A stretch of DNA of 64,000 bases, from positions 10,551,568-10,615,567 of the forward strand of contig NC_057925.1 in the NCBI RefSeq assembly GCF_018873765.1. The letters are read 5' to 3'. This document shows positions 1 to 11,733 of the stretch, one piece after another; position 1 is the stretch's first letter; every line of letters begins with the position of its first letter. A program made the translations under genes and the position numbers. The DNA is from Telopea speciosissima. Taxonomy: Eukaryota > Streptophyta > Magnoliopsida > Proteales > Proteaceae. A model generated the notes under the pieces. The model was not told where the DNA came from. It made no database searches and saw nothing but the letters and a program-made list of their open reading frames with translations.

Positions 1-1819
1 AGGATTGTCATGCTTCTATAATCATGAAGAATATCATCATAACATCCTCCTCACTATATCTCATGTTATTATGCTCATAAATCAATGGATTTCTCATCAT
101 AGTTTTCTCAAATAAAATTGTTAAACACATGCTTGTAAAACCAAAATTTTAAAATCAAGAGAGGAGAATATTTTTAACATAAAATAAGCACAAAGTATAG
201 ATGTTAACTCACCGATTTGCAGAAAATCAAATTCTAAAAATACACTTGAAGGTGCTAATGGTGGAAGACCTCCCTCCTTCTTTTGTTTTTTTTATCCTTC
301 TCTTCTTCTCTTCTTTCTTTCTCTCTTCCTCTTTTTTTTTTTTTCCCACGATCTCTTACTCTTCCTCTTTCACCATTCTAGTCTCTCTCTCTCCTTTTCA
401 TGATTTATGTCTCTCCCCCTCTTTCCTAATTCCACTCAAATTCTCCTTTTAAAACTCTAGCTTCTTTCTCTTTTCTTTATCCAATTTGCCATCCATGATT
501 TTCCCTTTTTATCTTTCATTCCCTCGTTATTTATTTATTTGCTTTAAACTCAAATCCTCTTTCTTCTGTATTTCTTTATTTAATTTTCAATCCAACTCAA
601 TCTGTATCTCTCTCCCGCTTCCACGTTTTCTCTAAATGTGGGGAAACTCCACCCCTTTTTTTTTTTGGCTAGAAGATCCTTGTATTAAATAAAAGGCAAA
701 AGAGTCACAACTCCAAAAACAAGAAGAAACCAAAAGCAAAACACAAACACAGACTGGACCAGCCAGCCAGCTCCCCTAAATCATAACAAATCTATATCTA
801 GGCAAGCCCATAGCATCACGAGCCAACTGATCTACAATATGACTAGGAAAGAGCAAGTTTGTAGAAGACACTCCGTTAATCGCCGCATGCTTTGCCCACT
901 GATCTACAATATGACTAGGAAAGAGCAAGTTTGTAGAAGACACTCCGTTAATCGCCGCATGCTTTGCCAAATAGTCTGCGATAGGATTTGCTTCCCTAAA
1001 GCAATGCGAGATTCTCCAATTGGAGGAGTCAAGGAAAGGCTTGAGAGCCTGCCATCTTTGGAGCGCAAACCACGGAATGTTTGAGTGTTGAATGGCCAAC
1101 ACCAAAGCTGCCGAATCAGATTCAATCCAAAGGTCCATGAAGCCACTCTCCCAAGCAATAAAAAGCCCATCTAATAGAGCCTCAAACTCTGCCACAAAGC
1201 TATTTGAAACCCCGAGTATCTGCAGTAGGAAACTCCACCCCTATTTTCTCTCTCCCTTTATTATTGGTTATTTATTTTCAATCCAACTCAATCTCTATCT
1301 CTCTCCCTCTTCCACGTTTCATTAAATGTGGGGAAACTCCACCCCTATTTTCTCTCTCCCTTTATTATTTGTTATTTCTTTTCAATTCACTCAATTTCTC
1401 TCTCTCTCCCTCTTCCACGTTTTCTCTAAACATGGGAATCTCCACCCCTATTTTCTCTTACTTCTCAAGTTAATATTATGTGGGATCCACCAAATTGCTT
1501 AAAGGAAAAAAATAGATAAAATTCCTTATAATTGCTTCCAACAAGATTTAATCCCTACACCTCTTTAATTACTTTTAAGATCCTAACCACTAGGCTAACA
1601 AGTTTACACATTTATATGCTTATGAATAAATATATTAAAACATGATCATCTTACCTCAAAATCCGTTGATCATGGATCCAAAAATCAAAATCCTCAGTTG
1701 ACCGTCGATTCAAAATTTAAGCTAATGTGAAATATCCAAATTACCCTTGTATTTTGGGCATGGGTATTATATCACAGTTAAGCTTTAAATTAATTCCTCC
1801 ATTATGTCGGGATATTACA
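1..1819 (-). repeat. Left (3') LTR of the LARD-like element, partial
   Basis: This copy matches 5704-6787 almost throughout, apart from a LINE insertion (657-1227) and extra tandem copies of a pyrimidine-rich unit ending in CCACGTTTTCTCTAAATGTGG (about 560-656, 1228-1330 and 1330-1440). The short open frames in the CT-rich part (for example 201-452) are low-complexity and not genes. About 650 bp of the LTR lies left of the window. Confidence 0.8.
657..1227 (-). mobile_element. 5'-truncated LINE with RNase H relic, inserted in the LTR
   Basis: A perfect 15-bp target-site duplication (GGAAACTCCACCCCT, 642-656 and 1228-1242) flanks the insert, and a T-run at 657-665 is its poly(A) tail on the minus strand. 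The minus frame 776-1195 encodes the C-terminal half of a plant LINE RNase H: an AEFEALLDGL helix, the WIESDSA catalytic aspartate motif and HCFREANPIADYLA. The N-terminal RNase H part is lost to 5' truncation. A 72-bp in-frame tandem duplication (826-897 and 898-968) repeats 24 residues near the C-terminus. This is a relic, not an active gene. Confidence 0.85.
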
Positions 1820-4800
1820 ATCCACCCTCCATAAAGAAATTTCGTCCTCGAAATTTACAATTATCTGGATAGCTGAATAAATGTGGGATATTACAATTCA
1901 CTCCCCTTAAAGAAATTTCATCCTCGAAATTTAAATATCTGAGTCTCTAAACAGTTGCGGATACTTAGACCGCATCTCGTCTTCCTTTTTTTTTTTTTTT
2001 CCAAAGTCCCTTGAATATTATGATTCCTCCAGAAAATCGTCTTAAATGAAAAGGTGCGGTTATATAGGACTTGCTCCTTATGATCCAAAATATATAGGTA
2101 TTTCCTCAAAATTTGAATCACTCTCTCTACCTATCCATCCATTTGTTGGTTAAGACATCATTATTAGAAACTTAACAAATTTAATAAATCAAACTTTCAA
2201 AATTCAACTTTGATCAAACTAAATCTATTGATCGATAAATAATATCCAACATGGTAACTTGGTTCTTAGCTAAAACGTTGAGTGACTAAGCTGAACCAAA
2301 ATCAACCTATATTCTTGAATCACTGAGTTAACATGCAACCTTGGCTAAATCTTTTTTTAAAAGTTTTTGGATCATTATCTCTATATCCTGGCCGATTATT
2401 TATTCAATCATGACCTATATCAAGGTCCAAAATATCTAAACCTCTCACACTTGAGTTTTACTAACCAATAAGTTGAACCAGAATTGACTTGATCCTCAAC
2501 CATTCAACATTTTTCCATGTAGAATCACGCAAACTCAACTCGTTCAAATTATTTTGTGTGTACCATCCACAATCATGTATCGCATACTCTAGTTTACATG
2601 CACCTCATATTATAAGTTCAATCATTTTTATCTTAGCATGTACGATCAATTGGGTTCCCAAAAATTTCAGGTTATTACATCCTCCCCTCTTTTAAAAATT
2701 TCGTCCTTGAAATTGTTGTACCTCAATCTTGGAGGGTCCCATAAATTTAGGGCTTAACTTGTCCTCCGCACCAAACATCATTATTCTCACATCAAAATAA
2801 TAAACACTAGCATAGTAGGAGGATAATCAACTAAAGTCAAGTATGACATCAAAATTCATCATTTCTAGAAGAATCAAATCTCCAGGCACATCTCTACCTT
2901 CTATCTATACTTGAAAATACATATATATAGTATCTGCCACAAATGTCTATCCAAATAATGAAGAAAATATATCACTCCCACTCCACAACTCAACTTCACA
3001 ACAAAATATTAAAGAGTTTCATCCTAATTGTTTTAGTTGAAACCTATGTGTAATATCTCTATTAAGGGTGTCAAAACCTAGCCCGAACCATTAAGACCGA
3101 CCTAAAAAACCCAGACCAAATCGAATCGATCCTTATTGGATTGGTTTTGGATTGGGGTATGACGGGACCGGCTGAACACCAGACCGCACCGGACCAACCG
3201 ATAGCAAATTGTAACCCAAACCGAATGAAACCGATAACAAAAATCATTGAATATAAGGTTATGAATAGGTGAATTGATAAAGAAAAATCATTGAGTTAGT
3301 GAACAAATTTCTGGTTGTAAGGGGAATTGTTACAAATCAATGAGCATGAGGTTATGAAAAAAAGAAATTTCATTTTAACAATGCTTCTTCCATTAATCAC
3401 CTTGTTTACTATACAAAATTAGTTGCTTGTCAAATAAATGATTTGAAAGTAGGGTTCATTCTGTGATTTCATTATTAATTATCTTCTCAGTGACTATTCT
3501 TTGATTTCAATTTTAATTATCTTGCCCTTACAATTAATAATAAATAATTATATGATTTGAAACAATAATTATCCATTGATTTGAATATATCTTCCATTCT
3601 TCCCGATATACTTTATTCTTCTTTGTTTGAATTACAACATGAACATATTAAATCAATTTTCTTGTTTATGGTTGTATACTTGTTTTGACTTGGGGAAGGT
3701 GAATTAAGGTGCTTTTATCAAAACTTTCCTCACTATAAATTATGAATTTAAGATTTCATTGTGCCTCAAACCCGAAAACAAACTAATCTAAACCGGTAAT
3801 AACCCAATATTGAAAAATTGAAATAAACCGAAACCGCACCGAACCAAAACCGAAACCGACCAAAAACCAAAGTTTCTTAATAGTTTGGGTTTGGTCTCAC
3901 CATTCCAAGACCGAAACCAATTCAGCCCGACCGAAATTGAGCCGAACCGACTGTTTGACACCCCTAATCTCTATGTTCAAAATCCTATGCCACCAGTTTC
4001 TAAATTCAAGGTTCACTAAAACTCATCTCCAATAATTCTCATGTGGTTTCATAAATCAAAGTTCATCCTCAATTGGTGGTGGTGAATGATTTTCAGAATT
4101 TAGTAGCGCATTGCTGCCACTCCGTCTCGCTCTTCATGGAGGCATGGTTCTGTTTTGGCCAAGTACAAAAGATCAACAACTCATACTCAAAATTGCAACT
4201 CATAAAAATTCTGTTTTCTGCAATTCTAACCGTTTATGGTAGAAATTAAGAAATTAAATCTTTTGAAAATCCATTAATGTGGAAATTAATTTTTAATGAA
4301 ACCTAAGTTATAGTGTTAAAACATATCCAAAAATCACATCAAAAAGGTTTTTCTAACTTAGGTTTCTATGTTCTCCAAAATCAGGCTCTGACTGTAGGCA
4401 GATTCTATCCAAGAATTTTAAAATAGTCAAAAAGTGTGTTTTCCAAAGTCAATTAGATCTCTAATTTTTTTGGGATCAGTAATACTTCTAAAAGTGTCTA
4501 CAGTCCAAAAATCACCTCCAATTTCAACCTCTAAGTCTCTCTATGAACCCTTTCTTTCTCAGTCTCTAGATTTTAACAGCAACTGTACAGTTCGGACTAC
4601 AGAAATTATTTGACCGACCCAATCATTCTCAAATCAAATGAAATTTTGGGAGATCCTCTACACATTACTTTACTCCCAGTAAAAATTTCAGATCCAAATT
4701 TAACTCCAAAGTAGGTCAATCATCAAACTCAAAACCGGACTACTATTCTGCCCACCACAGAAAAATTTTCTAATTTGTAATATTCAAATTTGAGTTTCTA

Positions 4801-4869
4801 GGTTCTTCTAACTTCAATATCAGTGTCTAGGGTTCACGTTTCTAATTCTTATTTCAACCTATAACGCTT
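1820..4869. other. Interior of the LARD-like element, no coding capacity
   Basis: About 2.1 kb of AT-rich sequence once the nested hAT element is removed. It contains two further copies of the LTR-edge motif (a gypsy-type AAATTTCGTCCTCGAAATTT stretch preceded by TATTACA-like ends) near 1885-1930 and 2670-2720. This suggests that related elements inserted and recombined here earlier. No gag, protease, integrase or RT motif was seen on either strand. Confidence 0.6.
3063..3966. mobile_element. Non-autonomous hAT transposon, 904 bp
   Basis: The ends are imperfect terminal inverted repeats, TAAGGGTGTCAAA on the left and TTTGACACCCCTA on the right. A perfect 8-bp target-site duplication ATCTCTAT flanks it (3055-3062 and 3967-3974). 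Eight-bp duplications and TAGGGGTGTCAA-type ends are hallmarks of hAT elements. The subterminal regions are dense in CCGAACC/CCGAAACC motifs in both orientations, likely transposase-binding or hairpin sequences. There is no transposase frame. Confidence 0.88.
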
Positions 4870-4881
4870 GCTCCGATACCA
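4870..4881 (-). promoter_or_regulatory. Primer-binding site, initiator tRNA-Met type
   Basis: On the minus strand this reads TGGTATCGGAGC, one mismatch from the canonical plant TGGTATCAGAGC. It lies four bases from the edge of the right LTR, so it fixes the element's orientation as minus. Confidence 0.85.
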
Positions 4882-4884
4882 CTC

Positions 4885-6787
4885 TGTAACGCCCCCAAAT
4901 CCGTTCAGAAGTTTAGGTCGATAACGGTCCACAAGATCTAAGTCTTAGGAAAATAGGAACCGGAATGCAAACCAAATTTATTAGTCATCTGTTAACCTCA
5001 AAATATAAATTGCAATGGAAGTCTCTAATCACATCAATTCAATCAATATAATAAAATTCAAGTCTCTAATAGTACTAAAAATTTAACTGACTATTACAAA
5101 CCCAAATTAATCAAAGTTACATGTCCAAAAAAATTCAAATCTGAAACGGAATTTAAATCAACTCCAAGATTCAATCCTAATGATGTCTCATTCACAAACA
5201 TGAGCTTCATCCTCATGATTCTCCACACAAGTCTGATCAATATATACGGTCTCTCCATCTGAAACATAATTGGGGTAAGCTTCGGAAAGAAACTTAGCAA
5301 TTAACATCTAAACCTCTTACGAACAAACTTAGCAAGATAACATCTTAACCTCATATGAACATTTAAAAAAAAACATGCACCATAACAGAGTTGGGAAAAT
5401 ATATACGTAAAATTAGGGTTACTCATCCCTATAGCAAATTTCAAAAAAACAACAACATCGCATATACATAATCAAGTACCAACACCATGCTTACACCTGG
5501 CCAAGAGCATAACTACGATATCAATTTTAATCATGAACATACACATTAATGTAATCACAAACACCTGCCTTGCACCGTACTACAAGCGCAGCTCACTCAC
5601 CAAAGATGAGGACAAGAAGTATGCCATGTACCGTACTACAGGCTCATCTTCTCAATCACAATTCAAATAAAAAAAAAAACATCCATACATCCAGAAGCAT
5701 GCAAAGGATTGTCATGTTTCTATAATCATGAAGAATATCATCATAAGATCCTTCTCACTATATCTCATGCTATTATGCTCATAAATCAATAGATTTTTCA
5801 ACATAGTTTTTTCGAATAAAGTTGTTGAACACATGCTTGTAATACTAGAATTTTAAAATCAAGAGAGGAGAATATTTTTAATATAAAATAAGCACAAAGT
5901 ATAGATGTTAACTCACTGAGTTGAAGAAAATCAAATTCTAAAAAAAAGCTTAAAGGTGCTAATGGTGGAAGACCTCCCTCCTTTTTCTTTTTTTTTCTTC
6001 TCTTCTTCTCTTCTTTCTTTCTCTCTTCCTCTTTTTTTTTTTCCCACGATCTCTTTCTCTTCCTCTTTCACGATTCGAGTCTCTCTCTCCCCTTTTCATG
6101 ATTTATGTCTCTCTCCCTCTTTCCTAATTCCACTCAAATTCTCCTTTTAAAACTATAACTTCTTTCTCTCTTCTTTATCCAATTTGCTATCCACGATTTT
6201 TTCTTTTTATCTTCCATTCCCTCTTTATTTATTTATTTGCTTTAAACTCAAATTTTTTTTCTTCTCTATTTCTTTATTTAATTTTCAATCCAACTCAATC
6301 TCTATCTCTTCCTCCCTGCCCCCTCCTGGGGTATGGTAATATATTCATTCATCCAAAAAAAAAATCTCTATCTCTCTCCCTCTTCCACGTTTTCTCTAAA
6401 CGTGGGAATCTCCACCTCTATTTTCTCACTTCTCAAGTTAATATTATGTGGGGTCCACCAAGCTGCTTAAGGAAAAAAAAATAGATAAAATTCCTTATAA
6501 TTGCTTCCAACAAGATTTAATCCCTACACCTCTTTAATTACTTTTAAGATCCTAACCACTAGGCTAACAAGTTTACACATTTATTTGCCTATGAATAAAT
6601 ATATTAAAAATGATCATCTTACCTCAAAATCCATTGATCATGGATCCAAAAATCAAAATCCTTAGTTGACCGTCGATTCAAAATTTAAGCTAATGTGAAA
6701 TGTCCAAATTACCCTTATATTTTGGGCATGGGTATTATATCATAGTTAAACTTTAAATTAATTCCTCCATTATGTCGGGATATTATA
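4885..6787 (-). repeat. Right (5') LTR of the LARD-like element, 1903 bp
   Basis: A full-length LTR compared with the left copy, including the pyrimidine-rich block at 5956-6300. It lacks the extra tandem units seen in the left copy. No protein-coding gene is supported within it. Confidence 0.8.
6310..6362 (+). mobile_element. 53-bp ultra-truncated LINE 3' end
   Basis: A 13-bp target-site duplication AATCTCTATCTCT (6297-6309 and 6363-6375) flanks a 53-bp insert ending TAATATATTCATTCATCC plus A8. That tail closely matches the 3' terminus of the ORF1-only LINE ending at 11905 (TAATATATTTCTCATTCATCC plus poly(A)). It is a severely 5'-truncated insertion of the same 3'-end family. Confidence 0.75.
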
Positions 6788-6929
6788 GTAAATGTCCAAA
6801 AAAAATCCTCAAAATGTGAACAAATTTATTAAAAAAAGTAATAAATTAGTTAGCTAGAACTAAATAATTCACCATTGATTGGTGAATATTGCACAAATGG
6901 AGCCAATAAAGGTTAGTGTGCTTTTGTAA
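6788..6929. other. Short AT-rich spacer
   Basis: Flank between the LTR element and the LINE relic. No feature was recognised. Confidence 0.4.
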
Positions 6930-8270
6930 AACAAGAGCCGTGAGGAGCATGCATGCTTCATATCTTTATTGGACTAGAATAATGGCCTTCCTAGCTATGT
7001 GATTCGGATGATTGAGTCCATCATGTGTTCCTTCTTGTGGAAGGGAAGTGACAATAATAAATTCCTTCACATCATCAGCTGGACCTCAGTTTTCCTTCCA
7101 AAGAAGGAGGCATGACTAGGTCTAAAGAGAGTAAAAGATGTAAATAAGCCGGGTCTTCTTAAGCTTCTTTGGAAAATTGTTAGAAAGAGAGAAGGTTTAT
7201 GAGCTCAGTGGATTCATTTTAAATACTTCAAGAAAGACTCTATTTGGACAGTCAAATGCGGTTCTGATGCTTTTTGGGTTTGGAAAAAGATTCTAAAGTT
7301 GAGACATTTGGTTCAAGATCACATAGTTAATTTCCAAGATTGATGATGGAATGTCCACAAGACTTTGGTTAGACAATTGGCACCCATGTGGAGTCCTTCT
7401 CTCAGTGTTTGGAGATAGAATCAGGTATGACCGGCTTTGAAAGGATGGCACTTGTCTCTTCGATCATCTATAATGGGTCTTGGAGACCCAGTCCTTTAAT
7501 TTCTTCAGATCTTTAATTTGTCAAGGAGCAACTTCAGCATATTGGTAGGAGGCCTCCGGCAACAGTGATATTGTTGAATGGAACCCTCTACCAATAAGAT
7601 GTTCTCTTCGGCGTCGGCATGGGAGCTTATTAGATCTAATGGAACCATTGTTCCTTGGTGGGACTTGATTTAGTTTACTTACCACATCCCCAGACATAGC
7701 TTCATTACATGGTGTGCCCTCACTAGTTCCCTCCCCACTCAGGAGTTCCTTTCTCACAGGAACATCTCTATCCCCAATTGTTGTCTCTGTTGGAATGATA
7801 TGGAGAATATTGATCTTTTGTTCTTTAATTACCCTTATTCCAAGGCTATTTGGGCTGGAGTTATTCGCAAGTGTTGCCCTTCTCATGTGCCCATCTCTTC
7901 CTTTGCCAAAGAATGGAGTTGGATTAGACAAGAGTTTAAAGGAAAGTCGATATGTAAGAGGGCTGTAAAGACGATTTTTTGTGCTACTATTTGTTATCTT
8001 TGGTGAGAGAGAAACAAACGTAGATGGACCTCCTTTTCTCGGTCTCATATGTAGATTTGGAGTGCCATCGAGTTTGATGTCAGAACTAAGATCAACCATC
8101 TTCATGCTTCAGACTTAGACTGCTTCAAGAATCATCATATTGCTACTTCTTGGGGTCTTCAGATCAGGCTCTATTAAGCCTTTTGCTGCTTTGTTGTTTT
8201 TTGCTTGAGGCTTGGCCTCTTGTTCCATTTGAGTTGTTGTATCTTCTTTGCTTTCTTTATTAGCAGTTTG
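6930..8270 (+). pseudogene. Decayed LINE 3' half (RT C-terminal region and zf-RVT)
   Basis: Conceptual translation in shifting plus-strand frames gives the post-RT region of plant LINE ORF2. It includes a CSFLWKGSDNNK-like stretch, LKRVKDVNKPGLLKLLWK, and then a zinc-binding reverse-transcriptase domain (ITWCALTSSLPTQEFL, NCCLCWNDMENIDLLFFNYPYSKAIW). Numerous stops and frameshifts interrupt it. The 3' end is probably the A-rich stretch near 8279-8287. The long minus-strand frame at 7521-8105 is only its shadow. Confidence 0.7.
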
Positions 8271-8850
8271 TATTCACCCAAAAAAACTATTAGCAGCAAT
8301 AATTGCAACGTTATTCCATTTATATTTTGGGACAGAGAAGCTACAAATTGGAGTTTCTTTTTTTTTTCTATTTCTTAGCAACTTTTTTGTTCCGGTTCAT
8401 TTCCGGGAACCAAAAAATGAACCGGTCTTATAAAACAGATTTCTCTTATTTTTTTTGTTCCCAAGAAAAAAAAATAAAGAGAAATAGAAAAACAGAAGTG
8501 TTATCATGCAGGCCCTTGATCATTCTCTATATATTGCAAAACCAAATAGCGACCTTTAAGTATAAGAAGATTTTTTTTTTTTTTTTTGGTTCAGGTGCGA
8601 CCTACTACTAGGCAGCTAAGGGGTGGGCACCAAGGGGGTCAGCCTTTGATGTGGGGGAGAGTACATGGGCTGGGGATGGAAAGGGTGGAAGGTGCACACC
8701 AAGCACCTATGCAATGAGGAGTACTTGATCTACTGACCAAGCATCGGGCATGCTTTCAAGCGAGCAGTGCCAAACCACTAGAGAGAGTCTAGGTCTGTAG
8801 GGATAACAAGAAATTACAAGCTGGGTGCTGTTAGAAACGTGTTTGTTCTT
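8271..8850. other. Downstream flank of the EF-hand locus, no gene
   Basis: Homopolymer-rich sequence. The stretch 8520-8830 matches, in reverse orientation, the sequence downstream of EF-hand copy 2 (25240-25670). Part of it (8795-8830) also matches the sequence downstream of copy 3 (41340-41390). It therefore belongs to the duplicated EF-hand segment. Confidence 0.55.
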
Positions 8851-8871
8851 CTCTCAGGAATACCCTTGAGA

Positions 8872-9489
8872 AGGGGTGCCCACTCGTCCGGGCATGTATA
8901 ATCTTGTTCAGTGATTTTGGATTACATTTTTTTTTTTTTTTAAATTTATGGAAGGAATAATGAGTTGGATAAAGATGGAGAAGCAAATTTGAGTGTGGAT
9001 ACGAAAAATAAAAAACAAAGGGAACTCGAAATACAAAATTATATCTTGTAGTTTTCTTTTTCCTTCTTGAAATCTTCTTTTTCAAGAAGGCAAAGAAAAA
9101 AAGAAAGATTTTCTTATTGACATCTCTGTCAAATAATTTTATTATTTTATTTTTTTTTGGCATTTTTAGTAGAACACGCCTTTTTTTTTTTCCTTTCATT
9201 AATGGAGGTAAATTTTGTGATTTAATGTTGATATACCTAAGTATAGCCACCCAATGATGTCACACCACGTCACTATTGTCAGGGATGGTCCGATGGATAA
9301 AAGCACGTCTGCCCCAATCGACCCAAAATCAAGGATTCAGTTACATAAGGGGATTATCCATCATATGGGGATTGACTAATCCCATTCCTAATATGCCGCT
9401 ATCAGTTAGCGCCACACTCCTATTCTTGGTTGGATTGGATGTTCCAAATTCCAACAACCATTTTTGACTTCAGTAGGGGTGCCCTTGTT
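8872..9489. mobile_element. Unidentified 618-bp insert flanked by a 21-bp direct repeat
   Basis: An identical 21-bp sequence occurs at 8851-8871 and 9490-9510. The uninterrupted version is recognisable downstream of the other EF-hand copies, so the repeat looks like a target-site duplication. The insert has T-runs and A-runs but no coding frame or terminal inverted repeat. The length of the duplication suggests a LINE-mediated insertion. The family was not recognised. Confidence 0.5.
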
Positions 9490-9753
9490 CTCTCAGGAAT
9501 ACCCTTGAGATGCTCTAGGGCTGCTGTCCTTTGGTTGTAATTATTCTTTTTCTTTCTCAGTAAATTCGATATATCGGAAGGCTGAGAGGCAACTTCATGA
9601 TTTGATGGTGGAACCCATACGTTTAGTTATGCTCAGCCTGCTCTCCATGCTCAGGGAGTGGGTGGAGCTCCTGATGCAGTTGTGGAATCCTCTAATCATA
9701 CTTCTGAGGCAGTGTATACTGGAAGGGACTAAGTAGCCGATACTACCGTTCCC

Positions 9754-10809
9754 TTGGGGAGATGGAGCTCTCTTTTCAAGTCTTCCTCAAGCAATGCTGA
9801 GGGCCTGCAACTACATTTTGTAGCTCCATGTACTGTTGAGGGTAGGCAAGTGGCCTTATGCCCAAAGGAAGTGGTGGAAGCGGAAGTCAGCTTATGGAAT
9901 AACACCTTACTTGGCTTTTTTGTGGGTAGGAGACCCCCCTTCTCCTTGGTGAAGGATTCCATATTGAAACAATGGAGATGTGTTGGGACTGTCGATATAT
10001 CTATGTTAGACACTGGAGTCTTCGTCTTCTCTTTCTCATCTGAAGAAGACAAATTCAGCGTGATTGAAAGAGGATTGTGGTGCGTTCATAAGCGTCCATT
10101 GGTTCTGAAAATATGGACTCCTCAAGCCTCCATGTCTAGAGCCTCCCTGACATCTATTCCTCTTTGGGTGTCTCTACCCAACCTGCCGTTTCATTTGTGG
10201 AGCAAAGATGCTTTGAGCATCATTGGAAGTAACATTGGTGTCCCTCTTTTCTCAGATAGATGGACACGGTCTAAGGAGAGACTTTCGTATGCGCGGCTAT
10301 GCATCGAAGTCTCAGCTTCGAAAGAGCTTTGCAACTCGATTGAAATCATGGTGGAATGGGGCATGCCATTCAATCAGCAACTAGTTTATGAATGGAAACC
10401 TCCAAGGTGTGGAAGATGCCAAGTTTTTGGCCATGGAGATAACCAGTGTGCTCGCAGTCCTCTTGTTCCCAGCAATGGTGTGCAATCTGAGGGGGTTCAA
10501 AGACATTTGTCTCGTGATAAAAGCTTCCAGCCGGCTTCAGAGAGGGAGGTGGATTTTCTGACTCAGAACAATGGAGGGAATGGTACCCTTAAGGTTGCTC
10601 AGGCTACCTCACCGTCCGATGGCGAGCTTGTAGCTGCTGTTTCTTGCCCGGTGGAGGTGCCCAGGAAAAGTGTTGATGGTGACAGATCACATATTGCAAG
10701 TAAAGGTTTGGTGGGCAGTGTTCAACAGGTGGAGGCTTTCCACTCTAATGTTAATCAAAGCAGATGTAAGAATAAGGTTTGGTGTCTTGGAAGCTCGTGC
10801 GTTAGGTGA
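9754..10809 (+). pseudogene. LINE ORF1 protein, N-terminal part: DUF4283 and CCHC zinc knuckle
   Basis: RNA-binding ORF1 protein of a plant LINE. In order it has an N-terminal LFKSSSSNAEGLQLHFV segment; a DUF4283-like domain with VSLWNNTLLGFFVGRRPPF, RGLWCVHKRPLVLKIW and LWVSLPNLPFHLW; and a CCHC knuckle CGRCQVFGHGDNQC with exact C-x2-C-x4-H-x4-C spacing. No ATG opens the frame. The first codon of the open stretch at 9754 is TTG, and an in-frame TAG lies upstream near 9731, so the true start is lost or further upstream (frame traceable to about 9604). The frame ends prematurely and continues in another frame from about 10834. Expected role: coating the element RNA. Confidence 0.8.
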
Positions 10810-10833
10810 AGTTTTTGAAGTGGCTGGTACGGT

Positions 10834-11733
10834 GTGTCAGCAGAGACTACTGAAGGAGCTGATTTCTTGACTGCTGGGCTGGTCCACATGGGTAGTCAAC
10901 TAGAGGAGGTAGAGGATGTTAACAGGCTAGCTACTCCTGCCTTGGTCCACTCGTTGGATCTGAATCCTCCGTCTCCTACATTGCCTCTTTCATGCAATGT
11001 GCAAATTCTGCAAGCTTCCGTGGTGCTTCCTTATAACCAAGATGGTGAGCCGAGTCAGCAAGGTGGAGAGGCTGTGGGGTGTAGGAGAAGTTCTAGAATG
11101 CTTCAACCTGCTCAACTTAAGTGGGACCCTAAGGCTACTGATGTGGCGGCCAGCAATGCTAGGGACTCAGAAATTGTTAGAAGGAGAGGAGAGAAGGTAG
11201 CTACCCCTATAGGTGATGCGTTTGAGGGCCAGCGTGAGGGAAACTTCGGTGGAGAGAGTATCTCGGACCAGAGGGGAGGAACTTTATCTATTATTCACCC
11301 ACCGATTGAGAGTGAGAAGAGCTGCCGTCCTTCAGTGGTGCAACATGAAAGTGTTGTCAACAACCCAGCCAGCAATGAAGAAGTGATGGACCCAAGTGGC
11401 ATTGTGGCTGTCAATGGCCATAAGGGAAAGAAAAGAAAAGGTAAGAAAGGAAAAAAACATCAAGTAACCATTGAGGAGGACCAAGGTGGGGCCCCCCTTC
11501 ATCAGTTGGAAATTGAAGCAAGCTCCCAAGTTGGGTTGGAATTAATTGTTGATTTGGGGGGAGCATCATCTCCCATTGCAGAAGATATTGGCGTTACTGG
11601 TAAGGTTAATGATGCCTTTTTGGATCGGGAGAGTCCTTCCTTAGATTCTAATCAAAGTAGGAGTTGGGTGATCCCTCCCATTCCTCCCTATAACCCTAAT
11701 GGGAAGAAGGTCACCTTTATTGTTGGGGTTTGA
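10834..11733 (+). pseudogene. LINE ORF1 protein, C-terminal part
   Basis: Continuation of the ORF1 above after a frameshift between about 10790 and 10834. It opens at GTG, so this is not an independent gene. It is low-complexity and acidic, with a strongly basic patch KGKKRKGKKGKK (possible nuclear localisation or RNA contact). It ends in SWVIPPIPPYNPNGKK, the signature shared with the other ORF1-only copies. The 3' UTR starts immediately after the stop. Confidence 0.75.

Larger units (their letters stand above)
1..6787 (-). mobile_element. Large non-coding LTR retrotransposon (LARD-like, gypsy-type ends), left end outside the window
   Basis: Two direct repeats bound this element: 1-1819 (left end cut by the window) and 4885-6787. 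On the minus strand the LTR begins TGTAATATCCCGAC and ends GGGGGCGTTACA. A primer-binding site matching initiator tRNA-Met lies at 4870-4881 next to the right LTR, and a purine-rich tract lies at 1820-1835 next to the left LTR. Transcription therefore runs right to left. The interior (1820-4884) has no recognisable gag or pol in any frame. A motif reading GAGGACGAAATTTCTTTA on the minus strand is typical of plant gypsy 3' regions and occurs just inside the left LTR. I infer a non-autonomous element mobilised by a gypsy partner. Nested insertions sit at 657-1227, 3063-3966 and 6310-6362. The right LTR terminus has decayed to TATA where the left one keeps TACA. Confidence 0.8.

Noticed and set aside
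201..452. Ser/Phe/Leu-rich frame resembling a secreted or membrane peptide (also 5956-6150)
   Set aside because: It is a translation of a CT-rich LTR block present in both LTRs. Low complexity.
7521..8105. 194-residue open frame on the minus strand
   Set aside because: It is antisense to the decayed LINE zf-RVT region on the plus strand and has no domain of its own.
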